DNA of 45,774 nucleotides from Acidobacteriota bacterium (lineage in GTDB: Bacteria > Acidobacteriota > Terriglobia > Bryobacterales > Bryobacteraceae): positions 1 to 45,774 of the forward strand of contig CANIVU010000068.1 in assembly GCA_947470805.1 (NCBI GenBank), given 5' to 3'. The position numbers and the translations under genes are program-made. Below are positions 34,701 to 42,687 of this stretch, piece after piece. The notes beneath the pieces were generated by a model. It was not told the DNA's origin. It was given only the letters and a program-made list of their open reading frames with translations, and made no database searches. The first letter of the stretch is position 1. Each line of letters opens with the position of its first letter.

Positions 34701-37700
34701 TCGCCGACATTGCCACCGCCGCCTTCCTGGTGCAAACCAGTGTGACCACCCAGGGTGCCTGCTACGTTACATACTCCCGCACCGCCAATGCGCTCAGCCT
34801 CTTCCGCGATTCCGATTCCACGTTCCTCCCGGTCACTCCCGGCACCGCTACCACCGTGGAAAATGCCAATTGTTCCCTCTCCGGAGCCGGCATGTCGATT
34901 TCCGGTAACGGATCCCAACTCACATTCGTTCTCCCCATCTCCTTCAAGCCGTCCTTCGCCGGGACTCGCAATATCTACGCCGCCGTCACCGACATGGGCG
35001 GCGTTGCCAGCGGCTGGCAAACTATCGGTTCCTGGACTCCTACTCCCATCTACGCTCCCTCCGTGGTTTCTGCCACTCCCGCCTCCGGTGGCGGCGGTAC
35101 GCAGGCCTTTACCATCACCCTCAGCGATGGCAACGGCTTCAACGACATCGCCTCGGCTGGCTTTCTCTGGCAATCCACCGTCAATACGCTCAACGCCTGC
35201 TACATCACCTATTCCCGCGCTACCAATACGCTCAGCCTCTTCCGTGATGCTGATTCGGCGTTCCTCCCCATCACCCCGGGAGCCGCCACTACCGTCGAAA
35301 ACGCCAATTGCTCCCTATCAGGCACGGGCCTGTCGGTCTCCGGCGTCGGCGCTCAACTCACTTTCGTGCTGCCGCTGACGTTCAAGTCCGGTTTCACGGG
35401 CACGCGCAACATCTATGCCTCCGTCACCGACATCGGCGGACTCGCCAGCGGTTGGCAGGCCATCGGCGCCTGGAACCCGTTCCCCGTCTACGCCCCCACG
35501 GTCGCCGCACTCTCTCCCTCCTCCGGCACCGGCGTCAGCCAGGCCTTCAACTTCCAATTCACCGACGGAAACGGCAACGCCGATATCGCCACCCTCACAT
35601 TTCTCTTTAACGCCGCTCCCAATCCCGCCACCGGTTGCTACATCACCTTTTCCCGCTCGGCCAACACTCTTTCGCTCTACAACCCGGCCGACTCCACCTG
35701 GAGCTCACTCACCCCAGGCAGCGCCACCACCATTCAGAACAACTACTGTTCTATCCCCGGCGCAACCGTCTCTTCCGCCGCCAGCGGAGATAGCTACTAC
35801 TTCAACCTCCCCATTACCTTCAAAGCCCCCAGCTTCGGGCCCCTCACCGTCTTCACCATCGCCACCGATCAGTCGGGCTCATCGTCCGGTTGGATCGCCG
35901 CCGGTACCTGGACAGCCGCCGGCGCCGCGCCCCCAGCCATCACTTCGCTCACTCCCAACACAGGCACCGCAACCGCGCAAACGTTCACCGCCACCGTCAC
36001 CGATCCCAATGGCAGCTCCGACATCGCCACCGTCCAATTTCTCATTAACCCCACAACCTCCAACGCCAATGGCTGCTATCTCTCCTATAGCCGCGCCGCC
36101 AATACCGTTTCGCTATTCCGTGATTCCGACGCCTCCTGGCTGCCCGTCACAGTCGGTACCTCCACCACCGTCGCCAACGACTTCTGCACCCTTTCCGGAT
36201 CCGGGCTCACCGTCACCCCTCTCGGCAACACCCTCACCATCGCCTTCCCGCTCACCTTCAAACCCACCTTCACCGGCGCTAAAAACACCTATCTCTCGGC
36301 CACCGATGCGGGTGGTCTCACTACCGGCTGGGTGCCCGTCGGCAGTTGGACTCTCACCGCACCCACCGCGCCAACCCTCGTCTCCCTCTCCCCTTCCTCC
36401 GGTTCCGCTAGCTCCCAAACCTTTACCCTCGTAATGGGTGACGCCAACGGCTTTGCCGACATCTCCGGCGCACTCCTACTGGTCAATGCAGCTCTGAACG
36501 GCCTGGGTGGCTGTTTCATCGCCTACGATCGCCCAACGAACGTCTTTTTCCTCTACCGGGATTCCGACAACGCCTGGATCGCCGCCTATCCCGGCTCGGG
36601 AAACGATGTAGCCAATGCCCAATGCACGATCAATACCGCCAACCTGGCTACCTCCGTTTCCGGCAACACGCTAACGATCACTCTGCCTCTCACCTTTAGC
36701 GGTTCGTTTACCGGCCTCAAGAATTTCTTCGCCAACGTCTCCGATGTAGGTGGGCTCTCCTCCGGTTGGGTCACCGGCGGCACCTGGAATCCCGGCACTC
36801 CCGCCGCTCCCACCGTCACCTCGCTCACCCCCTCCTCCGGCACCGGATTAACGCAAACCTTCACCATCACCCTCACCGACATCAACGGCGTTGCCGATAT
36901 CGCCAGCGCCCAGTTCGTCATCAACCCTACGCTCAACGTGCTCAACTCCTGCTACATCTCCTTTAACCGCGCGGCCAACGCCTTCTATCTCTACAGGGAT
37001 TCGGTCAACGTCTGGCAACTCGTCTACCCCGGAACCAACACCGGAGCCGCCAATAGCAACTGCGCCCTCGCCGGCACCGGCCTCACCGTAACCGCCTCGG
37101 GCAACTCGTTGGCCATCACCCTGCCGCTCACCTTCAGCTCTTCCTACACCGGCGCCAACAACTTCTACGTCTACGTCGCCGATACCGGCGGCCTGAATTC
37201 CGGTTGGATCACCGCCGGCACCTGGAGCACCGGCCAAGTCTCTCCCCCCTCCGTCACATCCGTCACGCCCAACGCCGGCTCCGGCCCATCGCAAACCTTC
37301 TCCGTCATACTCTCCGACACCAACGGCAACGCCGACATCGCCAGCGCTCTCCTGCTCGTAAACAGCACGCTCAACGGCCAGAATGCCTGCTTCATCTCCT
37401 ACAACCGCGCCGCCAACGCCTTCTATCTCTTCCGTGATTCCGACAACGCCTGGCAACTCATCTATCCCGGCTCCTCCGGCTCGGTTACCAATGGGTTCTG
37501 CACCATCACCGGCGCCGCCCTCTCCTCGGCCGCCTCCGGCAACACGCTGACTCTGAACCTCCCCCTTACATTCAGTTCCAATTTCACCGGCGCCAAAAAC
37601 TTCTACGCCTACGCCGCCGATGCCGGCGGCCTCAACTCCGGCTGGATCACCGCCGGCACCTGGAACCCCTCGGCGACCAGTCCCCCCGCCGTCACCTCCA

Positions 37701-38113
37701 TCACTCCCTCCTCCGGCGCTGGCAGCTCCCAGACCTTCACACTCACCCTCTCCGACGCCAATGGCAACGCCGATATCGCCAGCGCCCTCGTCCTTTTCAA
37801 CAGCACACTCAATGGCAATGGCGCCTGCTTCATCTCCTACAACCGTTCGGTAAACACCTTCTACCTCCTCCGCGATTCCGATGGCGTCTGGCAACCCATC
37901 ACTCCCGGAACCGCCACCTCAGTCACCAATACCAACTGCACCCTCTCCGGCGCCGCGCTCGCCGTCGCCGCCTCCGGAAACAACCTGACTCTTGCGCTCC
38001 CCATCTCCTTCAAGCCCGTCTTCGCCGGCGCGAAGAACGTCTACGTCTCCGTCACCGATGCCGGCGGACTCACCAGCGGCGTTGTCACTGCGGGAACCTG
38101 GACCGCCAATTAA
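31754..38113 (+). CDS. Giant secreted SBBP propeller protein with ten C-terminal repeats
   Basis: Protein of 2119 residues from a TTG start at 31754, with GAGGG about 7 bases upstream. A signal peptide (LIFVFGISVSSLLPAASA) and a DUF7948-like N-terminal domain of about 24-210 come first. A seven-bladed SBBP propeller follows at about 216-660; each blade has a FSTYLGG-type entry, a GNTYIGGWT middle and a GGVDGFLTRF-type exit. From about 663 to the end there are ten tandem beta domains of about 146 residues. Each opens P-x-V-x-S-x-x-P-x-SG and carries FTDxNGxADI and a paired GCYITYSR and later NxxC cysteine. RDSDxxWxPVxPG and a closing GGLxSGWxxxGTW complete each unit. This is a surface or released adhesin-like protein; the ligand is unknown. 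Confidence 0.85.
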   Translation: MSLRSLIFVFGISVSSLLPAASADAVAAKLTTGFLSQESPGHFWAMATSYRASFGPDGIQLVRHGHRAAIRFPGARLQWRAEGDPLASVNFLGATPRSIAGSTAIRAASAYPGVDIVLRMQDGRLKSEFQLEAGADPSSAAYCVDGAQVQLGPQGESLSFDAGADWRWTEEGLLSWQHRPDGSRLPVASSFTLHGSCVGFQLAAIDPTLPLTIDPDLVFSSYLGGGLFDAITAIATDAQGNTYIGGWTESSDFPVISGYQATASGRIDGFVAKINSTGQLQFSTYLGGSAEDRVLALAVSSAGVVTVAGHTSSSNFPTAAPAYASLAGGRDAFVSRLNAAGNALLFSTYLGGAGNDAALGIAVDPGGTVVVVGETASTNFPTQSAYSPTNAGGVDGFLTRFSSSGSFLSSTFWGGAGDDRIRAVAASPDGNLHITGATASSNLPTVNAIYPSLRGSMDAFYTRFNSVASGLAVSTYLGGSGGSSLNEESGYGIAIDTQGRAWIAGVTPSADFPGVSGGYQSTYGGGVSDAFVAVFSLGAALDWATYIGGTGLDAATSIAAGSGFVGLSGYTTSTNLPLSSAMQTARAGEYDAFWAAFPTTSSTPLFISYLGGAGSDSAAAAAASGSSLTIAGTTLSSNFPLVSPAQAANPGSYGGFASRIRFGPGPITVTPSSGSTLTQTFQFTVSHANGSAAIANAEVLFNATYSFVNGCYYSLDRASNTLRLFQDAGNTWLSAVIGSGTILTNGACSTAASAVTVSTTASAMVFAFPVTFSTSFTGVKNIYANATDTAGLGAGWPQIATWSAVAPVAPTVATPTPSAGTGLSQSFSFSFNDGNGAADISTIYILINSGLSVPNSCYMVFNRGANTLSLFRDSDSAMLPVTPGANTTVENTSCSIAGAGLSVTAAGNQLTLVVPITFQPTFYGTRVIFSSVTDAGNLSSGWQAVGTWIPTPNYAPTVTSVSPASGGGGSQLFTVTFNDANGFADIATAAFLVQTSVTTQGACYVTYSRTANALSLFRDSDSTFLPVTPGTATTVENANCSLSGAGMSISGNGSQLTFVLPISFKPSFAGTRNIYAAVTDMGGVASGWQTIGSWTPTPIYAPSVVSATPASGGGGTQAFTITLSDGNGFNDIASAGFLWQSTVNTLNACYITYSRATNTLSLFRDADSAFLPITPGAATTVENANCSLSGTGLSVSGVGAQLTFVLPLTFKSGFTGTRNIYASVTDIGGLASGWQAIGAWNPFPVYAPTVAALSPSSGTGVSQAFNFQFTDGNGNADIATLTFLFNAAPNPATGCYITFSRSANTLSLYNPADSTWSSLTPGSATTIQNNYCSIPGATVSSAASGDSYYFNLPITFKAPSFGPLTVFTIATDQSGSSSGWIAAGTWTAAGAAPPAITSLTPNTGTATAQTFTATVTDPNGSSDIATVQFLINPTTSNANGCYLSYSRAANTVSLFRDSDASWLPVTVGTSTTVANDFCTLSGSGLTVTPLGNTLTIAFPLTFKPTFTGAKNTYLSATDAGGLTTGWVPVGSWTLTAPTAPTLVSLSPSSGSASSQTFTLVMGDANGFADISGALLLVNAALNGLGGCFIAYDRPTNVFFLYRDSDNAWIAAYPGSGNDVANAQCTINTANLATSVSGNTLTITLPLTFSGSFTGLKNFFANVSDVGGLSSGWVTGGTWNPGTPAAPTVTSLTPSSGTGLTQTFTITLTDINGVADIASAQFVINPTLNVLNSCYISFNRAANAFYLYRDSVNVWQLVYPGTNTGAANSNCALAGTGLTVTASGNSLAITLPLTFSSSYTGANNFYVYVADTGGLNSGWITAGTWSTGQVSPPSVTSVTPNAGSGPSQTFSVILSDTNGNADIASALLLVNSTLNGQNACFISYNRAANAFYLFRDSDNAWQLIYPGSSGSVTNGFCTITGAALSSAASGNTLTLNLPLTFSSNFTGAKNFYAYAADAGGLNSGWITAGTWNPSATSPPAVTSITPSSGAGSSQTFTLTLSDANGNADIASALVLFNSTLNGNGACFISYNRSVNTFYLLRDSDGVWQPITPGTATSVTNTNCTLSGAALAVAASGNNLTLALPISFKPVFAGAKNVYVSVTDAGGLTSGVVTAGTWTAN
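33739..38113 (+). repeat. Ten tandem in-frame domain repeats of about 438 bp
   Basis: Units begin at about 33739, 34169, 34608, 35048, 35486, 35926, 36358, 36798, 37238 and 37677, so most are 432-440 bp long. Units 8-10 share long near-identical stretches (for example around GGATCACCGCCGGCACCTGG), while unit 1 is most divergent. This suggests growth by duplication with later exchange among the distal copies. Confidence 0.75.
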
Positions 38114-38184
38114 CGAAAAAGCTGCCGGAATAAGATGCGAAAATAGAAGGCTGTGCGCCCGCTCGCGGACGCACCACCACCTTC

Positions 38185-40743
38185 ATGTTTTTCATCCTCC
38201 TCCAGTTCCTCCTCCTCACCGCCACCTCCGCCGGCTGGGCCGCTATCCTGAAACGGATACTCAAAATCGAATCTCCCTGGTCTCTCTCCCTCTCCACCCT
38301 CCTCTTCGGCGCCGGCTTCGCCGTCCAGATCCTCCTCCTCCAAAATCTCGTCTACTGCAATATCCCCGTCCAAACCGCCTTCGCCCTCCCCGCCGCCATC
38401 GGCTTCTACGGCCTCTATCTCCTGGTCCGCAATCTCCCGCCGCTCTCCCCCTCCGACCGCAATCGTGCCGCCGCCGTCCTCGCCGCCGTCTTCTTCATCC
38501 AGGTCTTCTCCGCCCTCGTCGAATCCCCCAGCTTCTTCTACGGTAAGGGCCACACCGACCAGTTCAATTACACCGTCCTCTCCCAGTTCATCCTCACCCA
38601 GCCCTTCCACTCCACCTCCGCCGACATTCATCTCCAACCCTGGCTCACTCGCACCTACGAGTTCAAGGAATGGCGCATCGGTCAGGCCGTCGCGCAGGCC
38701 TACGCCGCCTCCCTCAGCTTCTCCAATGCCAAGGAAGCCTACGCCGGCATCTCCGCCTTCTGCCTCGCCCTCCTCGCCCTGGTCACCTATAGCCTCGCCC
38801 GCGCCCTCGCCATCCCCGCCAACCTCTCCGTCACCGCCGCTCTCTGGACCGGCCTCGCCCCCGCTCTCACCCGCTACCACCTCGAAGGCTTCCTCTCCCA
38901 ATCGGTCAGCCTCTTCGTCCTCCCCTTCCTCGGCCTCTGGGCCCGCACCACCACCCGCAAACCCGGCTACGCCATCGCCCTCCCCGCCATCGCCCTCGCC
39001 TATCTCCTCGTCTGCTACGTCGAACTCCTCCCCATTGGCCTGTTCGCCTTCGGCGCCCTCGCCGTCTACCTCCTCAACCGCGACGGCGTCCGCCGCTTCG
39101 CCCCCTCCATCGCCGCCGTCCTCCTCTCCCTTCTCCTGGTCCCCTACGCCGTCGTCTCCTCCTACAAATTCCTCATCGTTCAACTCGAACGCGCCGGCCA
39201 ACGCCACCAGTCCCTCGAAGCGCAAGCCGGCCTCGCTGGCACCATCCCCGGCTGGATCCAGGGCCTCGCCGATTTCCCCTTCCTCGCCTACCCCCTCCAA
39301 CTCCTCACCGCCCTCGCCATCACCGGCCTCGCCGGCTTCGCCATCTACAAATCCTCCCGCCGCAACGGCGCCTTCCTCTCCGCCCTCCTCGCCCCGCCCG
39401 TGCTGATCCTGGCCTACCTCTTCCTCCAGTCCCCCCTCGCCAAGTACCCCTTCTCCAAAATCCAGGACAGCTACGTCTACCTCTGGATCCTCCTCCCCGT
39501 CGCCGGCCTCTCCCGCCTCCGCCAGCCCCAACCCGCCCTCATCTTCCCGGCCGTGCTCACCCTCTTCGCCGCCCTCGGCTCCTATAACCACCACCTCCCC
39601 ATCCTCCAGCACGCCGGCATCCTCCAAACCCTCCAGTCCAAGGAGACCGTCGCCTCCATCAACTACGCCGAATCCCACCGCGGCCAAACCTACCTCGTCA
39701 ACCACGCCGACCCCTACGCCGCCGGCTGGCTCGCCTATCACGTCCGCGACAGCAAGGCCTACCTCACCCCGCCCCGCCTCGCCGATTTCTCCCTCAACAA
39801 AGCTGCCTACGAATTCACCAAGGTCCCCGACTACCTCCCCGGCATGATCCTCCTCTCCCAGACCGGCGTCCACAGCCAGGAGGCCTCCGGCGGCCTCCCC
39901 ACCCTCGACGTCTCCAACCCCCAAGGCGAAGAGCGCGACACCGCCGACGTCTGGTACTGGCTCGCCGACACCCTCGATATCGATATCAACCGTTGGGACA
40001 ACGACCCTCGCCCCGTCGAATACAAGTTCAAGGTCCGCGTCGATCCCGGCCCATCCAACCCCTCCGCCTACCGCAAGATGCGCATGACCAACAGCCGCAC
40101 CGGCATCTCATCGATCATCGAAACCAACGGCGGCCAAACCCCGGTCATCCCCCTCATCCTCGCCCCCGGCCGCAATGCCTTCTTCTTCGAACTGCTCGAA
40201 CCTACCCAACCCACCGTCAATCTACCCCATGACGGCCGGAAACTCATGGTGCGTCTGGTCAACCCCGCCGTCTCCGACCCGCGCCCCATCGAAAAGCCCG
40301 ACCCCGCCCTCCTCCGCGCCATCGCCAACGGCGTCCCCGCCACCCCGCAAATCGCCGCCTCGAACCCCCAGGGCGAAGACAAGTCCGACATCACCTCCTG
40401 GTTCTGGGTCGCCCAGAACATGGATCTCCAGATCCGCCGTACCGATTCCGACCCGGCCGACCACATCTACCAACTCAACTTCCGCGCCGCCGCCGGCTTC
40501 GCCAACCCCGACCCCACCCGCACCATCCGTCTCACCCACGCCGAAACCGGCACCGAGACGATCCTGAAGCTAACCACCCCCGCCCTGCTCAGCGCCACCC
40601 TCAACCTGAAGCCCGGCGTCAACAACGTCAAACTCGAACTCGTCAACGCGCCCCCGCAAACCGTCAAGGCGCCCGGCGACCCCCGTGTTCACATGCTCCG
40701 CGTCGAAGAGTTCGGCCTCCGCTACCTCCGAGCCAATAACTGA
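38185..40743 (+). CDS. Large polytopic membrane protein with duplicated C-terminal beta domain
   Basis: Protein of 852 residues. Residues 1 to about 480 carry about twelve hydrophobic helices in the layout of GT-C-type glycosyltransferases or O-antigen/dolichyl-sugar mannosyltransferase-like proteins. A long first loop FFYGKGHTDQFNYTVLSQFIL is present, but no family signature is certain. Residues from about 585 are soluble. Two related beta domains in tandem share SNPQGEERDTADVWYWLA and SNPQGEDKSDITSWFWVA openings, a DIDINRWDNDP/DLQIRRTDSDP strand and APGRNAFFFELLE/KPGVNNVKLELVN. It follows the giant repeat protein by 71 bp on the same strand and might glycosylate or export it, which is inference from position. 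No ribosome binding site is obvious. Confidence 0.7.
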   Translation: MFFILLQFLLLTATSAGWAAILKRILKIESPWSLSLSTLLFGAGFAVQILLLQNLVYCNIPVQTAFALPAAIGFYGLYLLVRNLPPLSPSDRNRAAAVLAAVFFIQVFSALVESPSFFYGKGHTDQFNYTVLSQFILTQPFHSTSADIHLQPWLTRTYEFKEWRIGQAVAQAYAASLSFSNAKEAYAGISAFCLALLALVTYSLARALAIPANLSVTAALWTGLAPALTRYHLEGFLSQSVSLFVLPFLGLWARTTTRKPGYAIALPAIALAYLLVCYVELLPIGLFAFGALAVYLLNRDGVRRFAPSIAAVLLSLLLVPYAVVSSYKFLIVQLERAGQRHQSLEAQAGLAGTIPGWIQGLADFPFLAYPLQLLTALAITGLAGFAIYKSSRRNGAFLSALLAPPVLILAYLFLQSPLAKYPFSKIQDSYVYLWILLPVAGLSRLRQPQPALIFPAVLTLFAALGSYNHHLPILQHAGILQTLQSKETVASINYAESHRGQTYLVNHADPYAAGWLAYHVRDSKAYLTPPRLADFSLNKAAYEFTKVPDYLPGMILLSQTGVHSQEASGGLPTLDVSNPQGEERDTADVWYWLADTLDIDINRWDNDPRPVEYKFKVRVDPGPSNPSAYRKMRMTNSRTGISSIIETNGGQTPVIPLILAPGRNAFFFELLEPTQPTVNLPHDGRKLMVRLVNPAVSDPRPIEKPDPALLRAIANGVPATPQIAASNPQGEDKSDITSWFWVAQNMDLQIRRTDSDPADHIYQLNFRAAAGFANPDPTRTIRLTHAETGTETILKLTTPALLSATLNLKPGVNNVKLELVNAPPQTVKAPGDPRVHMLRVEEFGLRYLRANN

Positions 40744-40760
40744 GCCCAGGGCACCCCGCC

Positions 40761-40825
40761 GGGGGACATGGCGGGCAAAAACCCCAATAAAACCACCCCA
40801 GTCCGACTCAGCAGACGTGTCCCCC
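40761..40825. repeat. GGGGGACA/TGTCCCCC inverted repeat between convergent genes
   Basis: GGGGGACA at 40761-40768 pairs with TGTCCCCC at 40818-40825, and AAAGACGC follows. It lies in the 116-bp gap between the membrane-protein stop and the end of the sugar operon. Arms and trailing bases resemble the element at 9773-9814. It may be a dispersed repeat also serving as a two-way transcription barrier. Confidence 0.45.
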
Positions 40826-40859
40826 AAAGACGCGCTACCGCCCGCGGAACGCCATAGCC

Positions 40860-41558
40860 CTACAGCCCAAATCCGCTAGCCAGCGCGTCATTCCGGAACA
40901 TCTTCACCGTGTCCAGCGAATACTCGCCCAGATCCTTCCCGATCAACGGCAGCTTGTTCAAAATGTCCGACGTCACCGTAATAATGTGGCACCCGATCTC
41001 GCTCGCCTGCACGATATTCAGCAGCTCCCGCGGGCTCGCCCAGATCAGTTCCAACTGCGGATACGGCCGCATAATCTCCAGCGCCTCGCGCATCATCGGC
41101 AACGGGTCCACCCCGGTATCAGCAATCCGCCCCGCGAAAACACTAATATTCGCCGCCGGTCCGTGGGCCAGCGCCGCCGTAATCTCCCGCACCTGCGCCA
41201 AAGTCATCAACGCCGTCACATTCTGCTTCACACCCCGCCCGGCCAGCCGCTCCACCAACGGCGCAGCGCTCTCCCCGCGCGTATTCGTCACCGGAATCTT
41301 GACGTAGACATTCTCGCCCCACGTCGCAATCCGCTCGGCCTGCCGTTCCATCTCGTCAAACTCATCGGCAAACACTTCAAACGAAATCGGCCGGTCCGGA
41401 ATCGCCGTCAGGATATCGCGCGCAAACGCCTCATAATCCGTAATGCCCGCCTTCCGCATCAACGTCGGGTTCGTCGTGAACCCCTGAATCTGCGGGTTGG
41501 CATACAGCTTCAACATCGGGGCCTTCTCCGCCCCATCGGCAAAAATCTTCACGCGCAT
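40860..41558 (-). CDS. Transaldolase-family enzyme
   Basis: Protein of 232 residues starting MRVKIFADGAEKAP. The ATG at 41558 shares one base with the previous TGA (TGATG), and a slightly longer frame is not supported. It is a short class transaldolase/fructose-6-phosphate aldolase-like TIM barrel. Motifs are IQGFTTNPTLMRKAG, the Schiff-base Lys87 in VYVKIPVTN, KQNVTALMTLAQV, ISVFAGRIADTG and the closing MFRNDALASGFG. Transaldolases exchange a dihydroxyacetone unit among sugar phosphates. Run in the direction of sedoheptulose 7-phosphate, it would feed the heptose pathway encoded just upstream, and it is the last gene of that operon. The exact substrate is inferred. Confidence 0.9.
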   Translation of the reverse strand: MRVKIFADGAEKAPMLKLYANPQIQGFTTNPTLMRKAGITDYEAFARDILTAIPDRPISFEVFADEFDEMERQAERIATWGENVYVKIPVTNTRGESAAPLVERLAGRGVKQNVTALMTLAQVREITAALAHGPAANISVFAGRIADTGVDPLPMMREALEIMRPYPQLELIWASPRELLNIVQASEIGCHIITVTSDILNKLPLIGKDLGEYSLDTVKMFRNDALASGFGL

Positions 41559-42109
41559 CAACGGTTCTCCTGATTCACAATCCAATCGACAGCTTCGCGC
41601 AAACTCTTCACCCGCGCCGCCACCGGCCCCGATGGCCCCCGCTCATCATACCCATAATCGATCCACACCCCCGCCACGCCAGCCGCCGCCGCCGCGTCCA
41701 TATCCCGCCACCGGTCGCCAATCATGTAACTTGCTTCCAACGCCACCCCAAACTCCCGCGCCCCCAGCGTCAACAGCCCCGGCTTCGGCTTCCGGCACTC
41801 GCACCCGTCCCCGCTGTCGTGCGGGCAAATCAACACCGCGTCCAACGGCAAGGCCTCTTCCAACACCGAATTAATCGCGCCCAACTCCGCCATCGTCTGC
41901 GTCCCGCGCGCCACATCCGGCTGGTTCGTCGCAACTAACAGCAAAAACCCCATATCCCGCAGCCGGCCCAACCCCTCCACGGCCCCATCCACCAGCCGCA
42001 CCTCCGCCGCGGTCGCCGGCGGATACGGCTTCCCGTCGCGCACCACGGCCTCGTTCAGTACGCCGTCCCGGTCCAGAAATACCGCGCGCTTTAGCGTACC
42101 GACTCCCAC
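41558..42109 (-). CDS. gmhB: D-glycero-D-manno-heptose 1,7-bisphosphate 7-phosphatase
   Basis: Protein of 183 residues starting at GTG 42109 (MGVGTLKRAVFLDRDG). Longer reading upstream lies inside the SIS gene and is not conserved. It is a HAD-superfamily phosphatase of the HisB-N/GmhB class. The nucleophile and acid aspartates are in FLDRDGVLN, VATNQPDVARG is motif II, and the zinc loop CPHDSGDGCECRKPKPG carries Cys/His ligands. GDRWRDMDAAAAAG holds the last metal aspartates. It removes the 7-phosphate from heptose 1,7-bisphosphate. It overlaps the isomerase gene by 19 bp and the transaldolase gene by 1 bp, so it is tightly coupled in the heptose operon. Confidence 0.88.
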   Translation of the reverse strand: MGVGTLKRAVFLDRDGVLNEAVVRDGKPYPPATAAEVRLVDGAVEGLGRLRDMGFLLLVATNQPDVARGTQTMAELGAINSVLEEALPLDAVLICPHDSGDGCECRKPKPGLLTLGAREFGVALEASYMIGDRWRDMDAAAAAGVAGVWIDYGYDERGPSGPVAARVKSLREAVDWIVNQENR

Positions 42110-42687
42110 TTCGTCTCGCTCGCCTTCAACGACGGATGCGAAACCAGCAGATGCCAAACCACCGCCTGGAACGCCTCGGCATGCGGCGTTGTATGAACCA
42201 CATTCACCGTCGGCACAATCACGCAAGCATCGGCGACAGTGGCCGTGTAGCCCCCATCCCGCCCGACGATACCCACCACCGCCGCGCCCACTTCCTTGGC
42301 ATGCTGCACCGCCCGAACCAGATTCGGGCTGACGTTCTTCTCCAGATTCCCGCCGCCCACCGACAGGACAAACACGCAATCCCCGGCCCGCAACCGGCTC
42401 ACCTTCAACCAGTTGGCAAACACGCCATCCCAGCCTTCATCGTTCGTCCGCGCGGTCAATTCCGAAACATTATCGGTGGGCGCATACGCCTCCATCCCCA
42501 CAATCTTCCGGAAGTCGTTCACCGCGTGCGATGCATTCGCGGCCGACCCGCCAACCCCCAACAAAAACAGCCGCCCGCCCCCGGCCCGCGTCGCGGCCAG
42601 AATGTTCACCATCTTCTCAATCGCGCCCGCGTCCAGCTTCTGCAGGATCTCAATCGACTCGCCGATATATTGCGCTACAAAACTCAT
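42091..42687 (-). CDS. gmhA: SIS-domain sugar-phosphate isomerase, GmhA-like
   Basis: Protein of 198 residues with a single SIS domain. Phosphate-binding serines lie in LGVGGSAANASHAVND and VFVLSVGGGN. A C-terminal PHAEAFQAVVWHLL supplies the histidine and glutamine positions expected in GmhA-type enzymes. These convert sedoheptulose 7-phosphate to D-glycero-D-manno-heptose 7-phosphate. Placement beside GmhB, a heptose kinase and a nucleotidyltransferase makes this the isomerase of the pathway. The gene starts one base before the stop of the nucleotidyltransferase gene upstream. A different SIS specificity cannot be wholly excluded from sequence alone. Confidence 0.88.
   Translation of the reverse strand: MSFVAQYIGESIEILQKLDAGAIEKMVNILAATRAGGGRLFLLGVGGSAANASHAVNDFRKIVGMEAYAPTDNVSELTARTNDEGWDGVFANWLKVSRLRAGDCVFVLSVGGGNLEKNVSPNLVRAVQHAKEVGAAVVGIVGRDGGYTATVADACVIVPTVNVVHTTPHAEAFQAVVWHLLVSHPSLKASETKWESVR

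Noticed and set aside
32204-37894. Several long minus-strand Gly/Glu/Val-rich frames under the giant gene
   Set aside because: They recur with the same period as the plus-strand repeats, which shows they are mirror images of the repeat coding sequence.
38110-39924. 604-codon minus-strand frame rich in Gly and Glu
   Set aside because: Shadow of the Leu/Pro/Ser-rich plus-strand membrane protein gene; no start signal and an unnatural composition.
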